Assembly (NCBI GenBank): GCA_013396655.1 | Contig: WBMV01002659.1 | Location: 1-64,000 of the forward strand | Length of the DNA: 64,000 nucleotides | Direction: 5' to 3' | From: Campylorhamphus procurvoides | Lineage: Eukaryota; Chordata; Aves; Passeriformes; Dendrocolaptidae | In this document: piece after piece, positions 38,001-49,799 of the stretch | Numbering within the stretch: the first letter of the stretch is position 1 | Layout: the number at the start of each line of letters is the position of its first letter | The notes under the pieces: model-generated | Told to the model about the DNA's origin: nothing | The model's database searches: none | The model's input: only the letters and a program-made list of their open reading frames with translations | Translations under genes and position numbers: made by a program

Positions 38001-41000
38001 TGGAACCGTTAACACTTTTTTAGCTACTCATACTGAGCATGCTTCAGTGGTTGTTTTTCATGTCAAAACAGTGCCTAAAATTTTACTATGGAATGTAATA
38101 CTTGATTTTAACAGCTTTCCTCTGTTAATAATCTCCACCACTAAATATTATGCACATATTTATGAGCCCCTATTTGACACCAGTAAGATAGGTGTGCATT
38201 TTACAGAAATGTGAAATAAATCATAAAACTTAATCAGGTACTTGCAGAAAATCTGTGGTATAATCTAGAGATTTTACCTCTCATAACTTAAAAACTCATG
38301 CTTCCTATAATTTTAATGACTCAGATACAATGCTTCCTTCCTCATTTATCCCTATGACTTTTTTTCATTAAAACATTCAAAAAAGTGAGTACGCGTGTCC
38401 TGTGTTAGGACTTGAAAATCTATTCTTGTGAGATTTATATATTCGGACTTTTATCATTTATGACTTTGCCTCTCTAGGTTTTAATCAGCAAGTAAAATAT
38501 AAGCTATATACCTGTTCAGTACAAAGTTAGAAGAAAAGAGCATAAAGAGGCTCCATTCATTTCCTTGGCAAGCATAACCGAGCATAGCTATTTCCCACGC
38601 CAATCTACCTAGCCCAGCACCGGGTACCAGGATATTAACTTTGGAGAAATCCCTGCAACAGAACAAAAATAATAGTTAAGTCTTTATCTGATACCTCTTA
38701 ACACAACTTAGAGGTCCAGTTAAACATTTTTCCCCCCTTATACTTAGATATTATACTTCCTCTATGACTTTACTTACAAATTGAAACTGAGCCAATTCTG
38801 ATCAGATTGGTTAATTGTACAGTGAAAACAATACAGAAATTACTCAAAAGAACATATACACCCCCTTATTCAGAATACAGAGCATAATTAGTAAACAATT
38901 TTTTTCTTAAAACTTTTAGTTATCGAGCCAAAAATCTCTTTAGCGAATTGCAGAATGTTATCATATTGCACCATGTATTGTTCTGAGTTCCACTGATAAT
39001 CAGCAAGTATTCTAAAGTTTTTGTTACCTTGTATGAAAAATAAATAAGTATTTTGACATGAGAAATGCAAAACATAAAAAATTCCGTAATCTGATGAGCT
39101 ATTCAGAATGTAAAAACCTTAGTCACCATCTCAGCAACTGTATGTTTTACTATGCTGCTCCCCAGTTTCCCTGAAGTAGTCTAAGTGATCTATTTCCTAA
39201 ATCAGCTCTCTAACCCTTTACCCATATCTAGGCATCAAGTTGAAAACAACCAAAAGACATCCAGCTGTGTGGTTAGTGAAATACCTACAAAAATCTCTCC
39301 CACCGTCCAAGTGCAGCAACTAATAGAAGAACTAAGAATCTCGAAACTTGCTCCTCTGAGTAGAAAAGGCAATATAGTCTTATTTGAACCATCAGATTTC
39401 CACGACAATGCAATCACACCTCCACTCGTACAACAAAAACCACTCCCATGCCAAACTGAAGTTACTTAATCTGAAAAGAAATAATTTTTCAGTTTCCAGC
39501 TATGAACATCGCTTCATGATTTCATATACCAAAAAAACAAAAGTATGAACACTCATACTACTATGTGTTTTGCATGTTAACCTCAAAGACAAAACATCCA
39601 TCTATCAATTTATATGCAACTACGTGAAGGGCCACAATCAGCAGTTCCAAATATATGATAAAAGAGAGCGAAATGTAAAGCCTTTGTTTGGCAACTTAAA
39701 AATTCTGCATGCCAATGTAAAAATCAGTCCTGACTCATTTCCATTCCATTCCATTATATCTTCAGCTCTTTTTCTCATTAACAAAAAGCAGGAAAGCAAG
39801 ACTGTTATTACTTAAGAGCATTCCTGTGAAACAATGGTTCTCATTACCTCTCTTCTACAAGGGAAGCCAGAAGAAAGCTAGTCCTACTGAAAAAAAAACA
39901 TAATTCAGAAGAAAACTACATGCTCAAGATGAATCTTTGAAAATAGGGAACCAGAAGAAGAAAGAAAATGCACTTCCTGGAAGCTAGAAAAGCCTCAGTC
40001 TTAAAGTTTTCCCTATTCCTAGTGATACACTGTTATTCCAAATGTATTTCTAAACTAATCTTTAAGTTCCTTACAATTTCCCTTTATTATTTAGACTAGC
40101 TCTTCACAGATTTTAGCACCCCCATGTGGACACTTCTACAATATCTGTGTTGAAAAGCTTTAAGCCACTTCCCAAGATTACGATAAATTGATTAGAAAAA
40201 AGACTTTTCTGAAAACCACCTAATGTAATAATGCAGGTATATTCATGTTTTGAAATCTGCACCTTTATGCACCATAAAACAAGACAGAGCCTCTTATAAT
40301 AGTCACGTGAGTTGATTTTAAATTGTAATTGTCTTGCATCTTTTAATTCGTAATATAAAGTTCTTGTATCTCTAAACTAATTTTCCCAATTCTCTCTTAG
40401 AAAATAATTTCCTATTCTATTATTTTGTGAAGTCTTAACTAAACTTTTACTTGTATCTTTATTAAGGCATTAAAGCCTGTCTGGAAATTTGTTAGCAATT
40501 TGATTTCTACCTATACTGTTCTCATCAGTTGCTGGAGGCTGGTCCTGGCCACCAACTTCATTTCAGCCTACAGAGCAGAGCTAAGGAAATACAATATAAC
40601 CAAATCTCAGTCAAGTGACACTAGCCTTCCAAAATGGTTCAAGAGTATTTTTTCAAGAGTATTTTTTAAAAAATTTATAATCAGACAAATAAGGTATGTG
40701 GCAAACTTACTGCATAACTAGTAGTGGCTGCTAATGGTGTCCTGTTATCAGAAAAAAATGATCTAACGTTGTGAGAGCATAATAACCCAGAGTTATACAC
40801 AGTGAAAACTAGCCTTGAACCAGCCAGCAGCAGCAGGATTTCTGTGACACATCTACCAGCAGTTATGAACATAAACGGGTATCCAACAAATACCCATTAA
40901 ATACTTGTGGGTCAATTGGAAGAAACATTAGCCTTTTAACCTGGCAGGTATGGGGAGAAGGGGCTGGCCAAAGAGCAGGGAAGAGGGCTGCATGGTACTG

Positions 41001-44000
41001 TTTGGCTCAACTACTGAAAATGCATAAATCTCTTTAAAAAGACAGTGGAGAAATATCAGAAACAACCAAAGTCTGTCATGCCATTTTTGTACTGCATTTC
41101 GCGATGTAATATATTTTTAGCTTTTCGAAATCTAATGATATTAATGAAGATTTTAACTTTTTTAAAGGTGTTTCTTTAAAGGGAAAAATTCAACATGATA
41201 GAAATGGAGACTTATTTCATGCCTGTTGTGCTGTAACAAAAAATAATGGTGCTAAAGTGGTAAACATGCTCAGCAGAAGAAAAATTAGTGTGAATGATAA
41301 AACACAAAACTCATTTTTATAAACTAAACACTGCAGTTCAATTTATCTAACAAAAAGAAGCAATAAATACACATTGATACAGAGCTGGGCTTCTAATCAG
41401 CATAATTCTCAACATAAAACCACGCTGGGGGAATCCTTCTTTCCTGGTGTTTATAATGTCTGTAAACTTAGATCTAATTCTCAGTATAGTGTTTTCATTA
41501 TTTTACTTCAATCACGTTTTCAGAGTTTCGTTAAAAATGAATGCTAAACAGCACAGTCATTTAAAGACCAAGTCTCCTCCAAACTTGTCAGCTGAGTTCT
41601 ACGTATTTTCATGTAAAAATCTGCAAAGCACCCAGTGGGCTGCAGTAACGCTGACGATACAGATACGATTGCTCTTAAGTTCAATGTTTAAAGGAAAGTT
41701 TGTGCAAAGTACAAAGATCTGCAAGGACAGATGTATTTTATATAAAGTTAAATAAAATTCAAATAACGCAGAAATTTCAACTCTACTATAAATGTGACGG
41801 AGCACATTCAAGAAGTATAGCCAAGATTGGCTCAGGACCAATAAGCTGTTTTCCATACAAAAAGGAAACTAAGTTCTGGTGATTTCTCTTGGGCTGTTCT
41901 GCCAGCACCTTGGAAAATGCAATTGATTAGTGGACAGCATGACAAAGATAAATTTCAAATTATAGTTGGTTCCAGAGGCAAGTTAATGAGAAAACTGGAA
42001 AAAATACCTAAGTATATTGTTCTTGGCCATGGAATGATAACTAATGAAAAGGTTAACGATTTCCTAGAGTTTTTATGGACAAGAAGCTGATGATCTTTAC
42101 AACCTTTCATCTAAGCAGGATGGGTAACAACAGTAGTAGTGAAAGGAAACCAAAAGGACAGAAAAAAGGGAATCAGAATAAAAATGTGTATCAGTATGCT
42201 TATTTAGATTTTCAATTTAAATGTTTCCTCACAAAAATGCTTTAACACATGCCATCAAGAAACAAAAATTTATCTGTTTTACTATTTTCTTCTTCAGAAA
42301 GCAGTGATCATGGCTCCTTCAGACTGAAGAAATCCAAGACATTTAAACATTATAGAGCTCCTGTGAGCTGAAACACAATTAAATTCCAACATGAGTAAAG
42401 CAGTAAATCTATGGTCTTCAGGAAGACCTGATCTCAAGGACTTCACTTAAAACTGTTTTGTTGATCCTACTAACAGATCCTGTATTAAGCTGCTAAGCAG
42501 AAAGAACGAATTATTTCTGAAGAGGGAATGGGAGGCAGGAACAGCTCTTGCTATGCATTTTATTTTTAGATGACAGTCTTATCAGAATACTAGACTGAAA
42601 CACAACACTAGCACCTACTCACAAGACTGTTGTAATTTACAGCTGGTTTCAACCATTGCCTGTATTTCTTCTACTTCCCAGAAGGGCAAGCATATACAAC
42701 ACTTCACTGCTTTTCCTCTCTTTACATAACAACTGAACCCATACAAGTCAACCTTGCAAAGAGGAGCAATGTTACAACATGTGCATACATGGAGTGAAAT
42801 GTACTTTAATAGTTTCAAAAATTTAAACTCCTTTTACACAGGAGTCCAATACCTGGAATCAATAAAGTTAACTAGAAACTGACTGAACCGTTCCATTGAG
42901 TGTTACCAATCTGATGAGTATTACAATTCCTTTTACAAAGTAAAAGGTGACTTGCACTGACAGTTTTCAATTTAAAATATTTCTCTATCATTTTTAATGC
43001 AAAATACATCTAGAAAAAGCTGTTTTCATCACTCAGTACCACAAATGCCCTTCTTCTCAAGCAGTTTTCATCGTCTCAGGAGACTTCAGCATTCTGTGCT
43101 GCAAAAGAGAACTCTAAAGAAATGCAAAGCTGCACTCTGAAGTTCTTGCTGTTTTCACACATGACTGCCCACAGTTAGTCCTCTCCCACTATAACAGACC
43201 ATTTCATCCCTTCAAAATGAAAAAGCTGCTCCACTTCAAAATCATTGAATATGCTGAGTTAGAGGTGACACAGATCAGGATCATCAAGTCCAACTCCTGG
43301 CCCTGCACAGGACCATCACCAAGACTCACACCATGCGCAGGAGAGCATTGTCCAAACACTTCTTGAACTCAGACAGGCTTGGTGCTATGACCACTTCTCT
43401 GGGGAGCTTGTTCCAGTGCTCAAACACCCTTTGGGTGAAAAACTTTTTCCCGGTATCTATCCTAACCTTCCCTGACTCAGCTTCATGCTGTTTCCTTGAA
43501 TGCTGTCACTGGTGATAAGAGTGAAAATTGTATAAAGTGGCATACCAAGCAGACCAGCTAGCATGCCCTGCCAGGGAAGTTATGTCTTTCACATGGGTGA
43601 AGTGGGCACTCCCAGTTAAGGTCGTTAGCACATGATTCTGCTTCTTACCTCAAAGAGTAAGTACACCTAAGTAGGAGAGTGTCTTCGATCACTAGGAAGA
43701 AGAAAGAGCTGACACAGTAGTATAATATGTGAATAAAGGTTTTTAAGCAAGTGCTACGACAGCTCTATAATGATAATGAGTATTAAACTTTTAAATATGT
43801 ATTTTTGCAATACATATTTTAGAAATAAAAAAAAATAAGAAAAAACACACAAACCCCTCAAACATTTCATTTGACAAACTCAGACTTGTAGGAGAAATGC
43901 TTGATCTATACAGTGATGCATTGAGGGTTTGGTAGAGACAAAATAAAACTCAAATGGTATTTCAAGACCACCATAATAGGGACACATGCTCTGTCACATT

Positions 44001-47000
44001 AGTTCAGTTTGACAACCACCATCAGAATTCCTGGTAAAGAAGCACAAAGCTACCAACTTCAGATTCACCCAATCTTTTTATCACATGTTGCTTCCTAATA
44101 GCAGATGGAGGTTTTGAAATCGAGTTCATTAACAACAAATGTGAAAGTCAAGATTTTACAGCCTCTGTCACAGATCTTTTAAGATCTGACATAAGCTATC
44201 TCTCCCAATATCAAGATCCATTAAAGGCTAGCATACAGGAGAAAAAAGTGAACTGCTGACTTAGCTATGAGGTTTCCTATTGATCTACACATCAGAGGTA
44301 CACCAAGTAACCTGCAGTATTTAATTAATTTTTGTCTTATGTAGGGCACTATTAGCACTAGAAATATTGCAAAGTTCATTTTCAGATAAAACAATTTTAA
44401 TGGTGTAGCTAGAGAGAAGTCAGTCCAAGGCAAAATAGAAATTAACTATGTCCACTCCAAACAATCATTACTAATGAAATTAAAAGATGGAAAGAGGAAG
44501 AGATTTTTCAAATTTGTACTAGTACAGTATTAATAATTCCTGAGAGAGAAAAAAACCCACAGTAATATCTAGCCATATCAAATTTAAGTTGTGGCTTGTT
44601 ACATTTGTGAGTAGAAAGGTCTCAAATTTTCCAAATGTAAGACTGTTAAGTTTAAACTAAAATATATTTGAAGATGACTGAGTTAATTAATTGACAGAAC
44701 CACTAAACAAGGAATTCTTATAGCATTATTACCTTTTGAGATTTTACCAATATACTTCTACCTAAAGTTACCTAAAAACCCCTGCATCAGTAACTATTTT
44801 GACAAGTATTAATGAGCCAGTAGTTACAAAGTTGCCCTAGTATGCCCAGCAAACTTTTTTGAGAATTGTCTTGTACCACCTGTTTGAAACCAAGGCTGGA
44901 ATTCAGGATTTTCAGGGTAAACTCTTAGAGCAACTAAGTGCAACTGCACTAGAAGTTTAGGGTATTCCTCCTTCCTTTCATCATGAAGTGCAATACTGGT
45001 ACTTCCTGCTGTCACAAGGGTCCTTGCTTTTATCTGTAGCACGCACAATTTGATAATATGCTAACCTACAAACTTTACCTCGCTAAGCACAACAGAGTTA
45101 ACTTCACACACTCCTAAGTCTCTTTACTTGAAAGGTTTATAGTCTGTTACACCAAGCTGCAGAACAACAAAAATTATTCCTGATTTACCTGTTATTACTT
45201 TGGGAAGTTTATGATTATGGTCTTTTTTAACACCTTGTATTAGAAATAAAAACTTTCTTGATTAAAAAAATAAATTCCTCTGCACTCATAGAAATTCCTA
45301 TACTTTTGAAATCAGGTTTTCCCTAAGTTCATTACACTTGTGCAACAGTGTATCACCACTCAAATATAAGTCTTAAGACACTATTACCATTTTTCTTTTG
45401 GAAAGTTCTTTACAATTTCACTAATGATTGGCTGGTAGCAGGAATCTCTCTCAGACTTCCCTTCTTCACTCCAGTCTCTCACAAATTGTTTCAATGTGGA
45501 CTTTAATTTATCCATGTCGAATGTCGAAGCTGGTGTGATCTTCCCACTTCCCTGATTAAAGTGGGGGGAAAAAAAAGTGTTAGTGGACAATATAGCTTTT
45601 TGAGACTTGGAGGAAAAAAAAAGCAAACTACAAACAGACAAATGCCATGCTAAAAGAGCTGTTGGAAGTGTCAGCTGACAAAGCACTTGCCTTTCGCTTC
45701 TGGGACCAGGGCTCAAATCCACCTTAACATCCTAAACAAAGTAACTTTGCTCATCTCCATTTGGCATCCAAGAATCCAGTTCCCATAACAGAAGAACGAT
45801 ACACTGTATGGCATAACAAAGCACATGTCCTTATTCAGGAAAGGACCAGTGCCTACCTGCTGCAGAGGCTGAACTGCTTACCCTGGAAAGAGGATCCCTT
45901 GAGGTAATGGTATGGCAACATTGAGGAGCTCACTTTAGAGTTGCCCATTACTCAATCTTGCCTTTAGGTACCAAAAAGGACTTTTATTTCCATCTTAGTC
46001 TTCTAAAACTGAGGGCCATTTTTTTTGACAGAAGCACCACACCAAAAAAGCAGGTCATGTAGTGAAAAAACGTTTACCAGTAACAACATTAAAAATACTT
46101 GGCCTATCTAGAATTGAAATCACTTAGAGTGCTGTAACATGTAACAACCTACAGTAAGACAGACAATATCATTTATGTTCTACATAGTTAACAGAAAAAA
46201 TAATGTTAAAATGTAACCAGGGCAAAGCTTGAACTCTGCAGTGAAAAACGCCTTTTTACAATCATTTTCCAGATTCACAGTTAGTTTTAAGTGTAACTAA
46301 AGGAACTAATAACAGGCAGCTTTAGTAAGCACCAGCTTAGCAAAATGTGAAAGAGTGACAAAAGCATAAGCAAACAAGAAACGAGTAAATAAAGGCAAAA
46401 GAAAAGAAAGTTGGAGGCCTAGAGGTGTGAAAAACAAATGTGGAAAATCCCAAAGCATACAGAATTTAATTTTGGAGCAAGAAAAAATCCATTTTCACAT
46501 ACATCTTCTCCATACTTTTTATTTTCAAACATATGAACGCAGTCATTCACAATGGTCTGTAGTATCTCTTGATTATGATCAATGCACTTCCGAATCTTGT
46601 CAAGGTGAGGAAGAAATTGAGGAAGAAGACTCTGTTGGTTAGCTGGAAGAGACTTAAACTGCCTCTCTGTTCTGTTCACTCGTTCATGCATATTCGTTCT
46701 AAAAAGCAAAAGTGTTAGATATTTAGAAGCAACACACGCACTACATGTAAATAATTCACTGTAAGCTGTTCCAATGATGATTATTCATTTTGTTATATGC
46801 AGAAAGTGACCAGACTTTGTAATTCCTTACCAGAGAACAACTTCTCAAAAAAATTTTAGGCAAAATTTTTTTAAGCTCTAGTTCTATATTACCACTCTTT
46901 TTTAATATGTCCCATCTTAAGAGAACTTCCAGCCACTCACTACCACAGCAAGTGATCACTACCTTAATTCATGGATCTACAAAATTTAACAGTCATCTCC

Positions 47001-49212
47001 AAGACTGTTTCACAAATCAAATTTAAACTGAATTAATAGCTGGATGCAGTGGTAAACTTTGGTTACAGAAATAATGAATGGAGTGGGAATTGGGATCCTC
47101 AAAGTCAACTGCTTCTGAAAGAACTGCAAAAGTCATAGCTGGACCACACCAGAGTTCCAGCAGCCACAGTAAGATGGTAAACTACCTTCTTCTAACAGCA
47201 TATCCCCCCCTAAGTATGAGTACTGTGAATTTGATCATGTAACTGATGCAAGCTAAAAATAACTTTTATACTTCTCTCCAAGACAAAAGTTCCATAAAAA
47301 TGGTGGATTTTGCTAGAGTTTGCTAGACTTGATTTCTGTCTAAAATGATAAAGTCTAGTTGCTGAGCACAGTCAGAAATTCAGGACATGAGATACTTCCC
47401 CTTTTGTCCACCAAATCATTTTAGCTGCTCAAGTCATACTGCAGTTTCCCAAACTCTTGTGCCAACATAGAGCAGAAGAAAGTTGAAAACTAGCCATCAA
47501 TGAGAGTAAGGTGCAATTGCTGTAATTTTAGTTGCAACTTCAGTCTGGAAATTTGACCAGTTAATATCTCCTTCAAATGTTACTTGGAAGGGCTTGTTCA
47601 CTACAACAGCTACACTAGTTTAAAATTACATTAAGAAACAGAGAACAAACAACAGGAAAAATAAACTGACTCTCTATACAGAACACATCAGCTTAGTTTA
47701 ATATCATCTTCTTGAAAGTTTCATCAGAAAAAAAAATCTTTGAACCTAATTCTCCACTCTTTCATGCTAAATTGCAACCATCTAGCAGAATGAACAATTC
47801 ACTGAAATCAGAACTACAAATAAGGAAGTTAAGCCTGTTTATCTCAAGAAGACAACAAGATCTGGACTCATCTGAAAGCATGTTCATATAGATCCTTCCA
47901 ATTAATAAACACCTGTATGTAACCAAAAATTCCAATTATTTTTAACTACCAAGATATTAATTTGACCTAATCTGTTCTATCAGACAGATTTAATTTAGTT
48001 CAACTTCTGTACAGGAAATTTAAGTCACATCCTTTTTCTTATGTGCTACTAAAACAAGACTTCAAAAGCAACCCAGAGCCACAGTTCAGCATGAGGCTGA
48101 GAAAGATGTTCCCAGCTTCTTAGGCCTGCAGATAAAATTACATCACTGATAAAAGTAAATTACAGTTGGGAACTGTGTCAATAGCCACTAGTATCACGTA
48201 TTTTTAACTAAATCTTTCATACATCCAAATTGAATTAGAGAATTCATTTTGGAAGAGACACTGAAGTGTCATCTAGACCAACCTTCCGCTCAAACAGTAA
48301 TTCTTGAAACAAATAAAACCCAAGTCAGGAAAACCTCAAAGAGAAAAAATTACACCACTCGGACCAAAACTCTCATTATTATGTAAAAATTATGCTTGTG
48401 CTACACTGATAGAGAGGGTTCAGCAACTAGTAATGACTCACATGATGAGGCTTGGTCAACTTAAGTACAGAGACAAGAGTGTTGCTACATCCCAAATCTG
48501 CTTTCCAAACCTATGAACGGGAATCAGTTACCAAAAGACTGAAAAGGACTAGACTTTTTCAGCCAGTCTCCACCACCCCATCATTTAAGTAACTTGTTTC
48601 CTCTTCTAGTCAATGGATTCAATTATAAAGTTAGGTTTATCTCACTCCTATGGGGCCAGCAAGACCTTTTCTGACTCAAAAGATGCTATCAAAAATGGCA
48701 TCAATTAGCCATAGCAATAAGTTTTATCTCTTAGACCTGTGCAAATTAAAATGTCTTTCAAAATTTTCCCCAATAACTGGAACACCATTTGCAATTCTTT
48801 ACTATGGTTTTGAAGACTCTACAGTTCCTTAAGAGTATTTTACCTACTCGGAGCCCTTTCACACCCTCCTCACGTTGGGGTTTTCTTTTACGCTTCCGAA
48901 CTGACAGGCACGGAGAGGACTTTGAGCGTATCCAGAAAGGCAGCTGGCGCAGCACCCTTTCCCGACTCGGGCTCCCCAGGAGCGCAGACCGGGAGGGGGC
49001 CGAGAGGGGCGCCCTGCCCCGGGCCCAGCGGGGCCGCTCAGCGAGGGGAGGGACCCCCGCAGGGCCGCACGCACCGGGACCGGCTCTCAGTTACCCGTAA
49101 TATCGGAAGGCGTTGATGATCCTCCGGAAATGCTCCCGCTCCAGCCGTTCCTCCTCCTCCCTGGCCGCCGCCAGCGCCCTCGGCTCCAGCGCCCGCCGCC
49201 TCCGCCGCTCCT
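31944..49212 (-). CDS. CARNMT1: Carnosine N-methyltransferase 1 (8 exons, 5' end in gap)
   Basis: S-adenosylmethionine-dependent enzyme that methylates the histidine ring of carnosine to make anserine (formerly C9orf41). Eight exons join in phase to 371 visible residues; the human protein has 409, so about 30-40 N-terminal residues are missing in the assembly gap at 49213-49286. Domains in order: acidic/basic N-terminal helix (EERLEREHF), helical region ([12 protein letters not shown]...[12 protein letters not shown]), SAM motif [15 protein letters not shown] (visible residues 168-181), [15 protein letters not shown] loop (here [11 protein letters not shown]), acidic post-motif [34 protein letters not shown] and C-terminal [17 protein letters not shown]. 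The Asp of FIDTAHN, the His of LLYHF and the tyrosines of MKYYYE correspond to residues I recall as substrate-binding in human CARNMT1. Intron 6 is GC-AG; the others are GT-AG. No disabling change seen. Confidence 0.96.
32335..32438 (-). CDS. CARNMT1: CARNMT1 exon 7
   Basis: Encodes (G)[20 protein letters not shown] followed by [14 protein letters not shown]. Acceptor gttctctag, donor GAG|GTAAAA. The His of LLYHF is in the substrate pocket in the human enzyme as I recall it. Confidence 0.96.
32566..32640 (+). mobile_element. CR1 LINE 3' scrap in CARNMT1 intron 6
   Basis: ccctgtccacgacaggggtg then ttgaaactagatcacttccc and an ATTCTATAAT-like tail, a degraded CR1 3' terminus. Opposite orientation to the gene. 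Confidence 0.65.
33369..33482 (-). CDS. CARNMT1: CARNMT1 exon 6 (GC donor)
   Basis: Encodes [20 protein letters not shown] and [17 protein letters not shown] plus one base. The A from exon 5 plus AT rebuilds the Asn found in human. It ends at TAG|GCAAGT, a GC-type donor; no in-frame GT donor preserves the join to exon 7. Confidence 0.95.
33681..33715. repeat. TA/TG microsatellite in CARNMT1 intron 5-6 region
   Basis: Compound (TA)5(TG)4 followed by tgtacatgtacacac, in CARNMT1 intron 5. Confidence 0.9.
34265..34443 (-). CDS. CARNMT1: CARNMT1 exon 5
   Basis: Encodes [20 protein letters not shown] through [20 protein letters not shown] to [11 protein letters not shown] (59 codons, with one base at each end shared). 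Acceptor atatttgcag, donor A|GTGAGT. Confidence 0.97.
38512..38652 (-). CDS. CARNMT1: CARNMT1 exon 4 (SAM-binding motif I)
   Basis: Encodes [20 protein letters not shown] followed by [20 protein letters not shown] and [16 protein letters not shown] is the glycine-rich SAM-binding loop. Acceptor tctgttgcag, donor AG|GTATAT. Confidence 0.97.
43236..43516 (-). mobile_element. CR1 LINE 3' fragment in CARNMT1 intron 3
   Basis: Reverse-complement CR1 3' region: aggatcatcaagtccaactc, ctggccctgcacaggaccat, gagcattgtccaaacacttc, ggggagcttgttccagtgct and ctgactcagcttcatgctg. Well preserved over about 280 bases. Confidence 0.88.
45388..45551 (-). CDS. CARNMT1: CARNMT1 exon 3
   Basis: Encodes [20 protein letters not shown] and on to [10 protein letters not shown] plus two bases of Trp. 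Acceptor tttaatcag, donor TG|GTAATA. Matches the human region just before the Rossmann fold. Confidence 0.96.
45669..45786 (+). mobile_element. Possible ancient tRNA-derived SINE (MIR-like)
   Basis: Contains a degenerate B-box (gggctcaaatcc) preceded by caaagcacttgcct and followed by an aaagtaactttgctcatctc core, an arrangement like MIR elements. Old and diverged; lies in CARNMT1 intron 2 close to exon 3. Confidence 0.35.
46503..46698 (-). CDS. CARNMT1: CARNMT1 exon 2
   Basis: Encodes [17 protein letters not shown] through to [11 protein letters not shown] (65 codons). Acceptor tgctttttag, donor GAT|GTATGT. Near-identical to the human helical region, including [14 protein letters not shown]. 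Confidence 0.96.
48238..48300 (-). mobile_element. CR1 3' scrap in CARNMT1 intron 1
   Basis: Reverse-complement CR1 terminus: attcattttggaagagacac then gaagtgtcatctagaccaac. Short and diverged. Confidence 0.6.
49095..49212 (-). CDS. CARNMT1: CARNMT1 exon 1 (partial, truncated by gap)
   Basis: Visible part encodes an Arg/Ala/Glu-rich stretch ending [14 protein letters not shown] plus two bases of Gly, with donor GG|GTAACT. It is very GC-rich and lies in a CpG island. The upstream end runs into 74 Ns, so the initiator ATG is not seen. An ATG beyond the gap (near 49340) has unknown frame relative to this exon. Confidence 0.9.
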
Positions 49213-49286
49213 NNNNNNNNNNNNNNNNNNNNNNNNNNNNNNNNNNNNNNNNNNNNNNNNNNNNNNNNNNNNNNNNNNNNNNNNNN
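49213..49286. other. Assembly gap (74 N)
   Basis: Run of unknown bases in the GC-rich CARNMT1 first exon. It hides the start codon and probably the core promoter; its true length is uncertain. Confidence 0.99.
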
Positions 49287-49336
49287 CCACAGGAGGTGTT
49301 TTGGGGTCACGGGCCTGGCAAAGGGCTTCGACCTCG

Positions 49337-49791
49337 GGCATTGGCTGCGGACCGCGAAGTGGCACCGCGGGTCTGTGAGAAAAGTCTCTTTTATTCGATT
49401 TAGCGAAGATAAAAGCATCTGTGAGATGAAGAAGTTTAGCGGAAAAAGGGAAGTTTGTATTTCAGCACGTGCTGGGTGCCCCAGCCACGGAGGTCCGAAA
49501 AGCACGCCCTCACCCCAAAAATCATGCTTGTTATGCATCCCCAAAGTCCCGCCTTGTTACCATAATGAGAGGAGTCGGTCTCTTCTCCTGATTTGGTTTG
49601 GTATGTCCCCCTGTACAGGGGGACGGGGTCTCCTGGCCATAATGACCACTTTCCTCTGCACACAAAAGACCTATCACGTGAGAAAAGCTTGTTTCAGCCA
49701 TATCTTTATTTTCATAATTCCCTATTCCCGAACGCAAATTGTCCCTGTCACCAGCTCCAGACAGGCCCTGGTACCTTAGAACTCCCACAGT
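49337..49791 (-). mobile_element. LTR-like block directly upstream of CARNMT1
   Basis: On the minus strand the block opens with tgtgggagttctaagg, has AATAAA hexamers (one in aatcgaataaaagagac near its 3' part) and a G+C-rich, U5-like end, the layout of a retroviral LTR. It contains a perfect 20-base palindrome and two CACGTG E-boxes. The 3' boundary and target duplication were not found and no polypurine tract precedes it, so a solo or truncated LTR is the likely reading. Confidence 0.4.
49605..49624. repeat. Perfect 20-base palindrome
   Basis: gtccccctgtacagggggac equals its own reverse complement, with no spacer. It can form a cruciform or hairpin. About 400 bases upstream of the visible CARNMT1 exon 1. 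Confidence 0.97.
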
Positions 49792-49799
49792 ACGCCTAA

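Larger units (their letters stand above)
48880..49420. promoter_or_regulatory. CpG island at the CARNMT1 5' end
   Basis: Sharp rise in G+C and CpG density around exon 1 against AT-rich flanks, interrupted by the assembly gap. Typical of a TATA-less housekeeping promoter, with transcription toward lower coordinates. Confidence 0.7.

Noticed and set aside
49340..49365. ATG beyond the gap as the CARNMT1 start
   Set aside because: Frame across the 74-N gap is unknown and the sequence looks like the LTR-like block rather than the human N-terminus.
49375..49779. 134-codon plus-strand ORF upstream of CARNMT1
   Set aside because: Overlaps the LTR-like block, antisense to it, with no recognisable domain.
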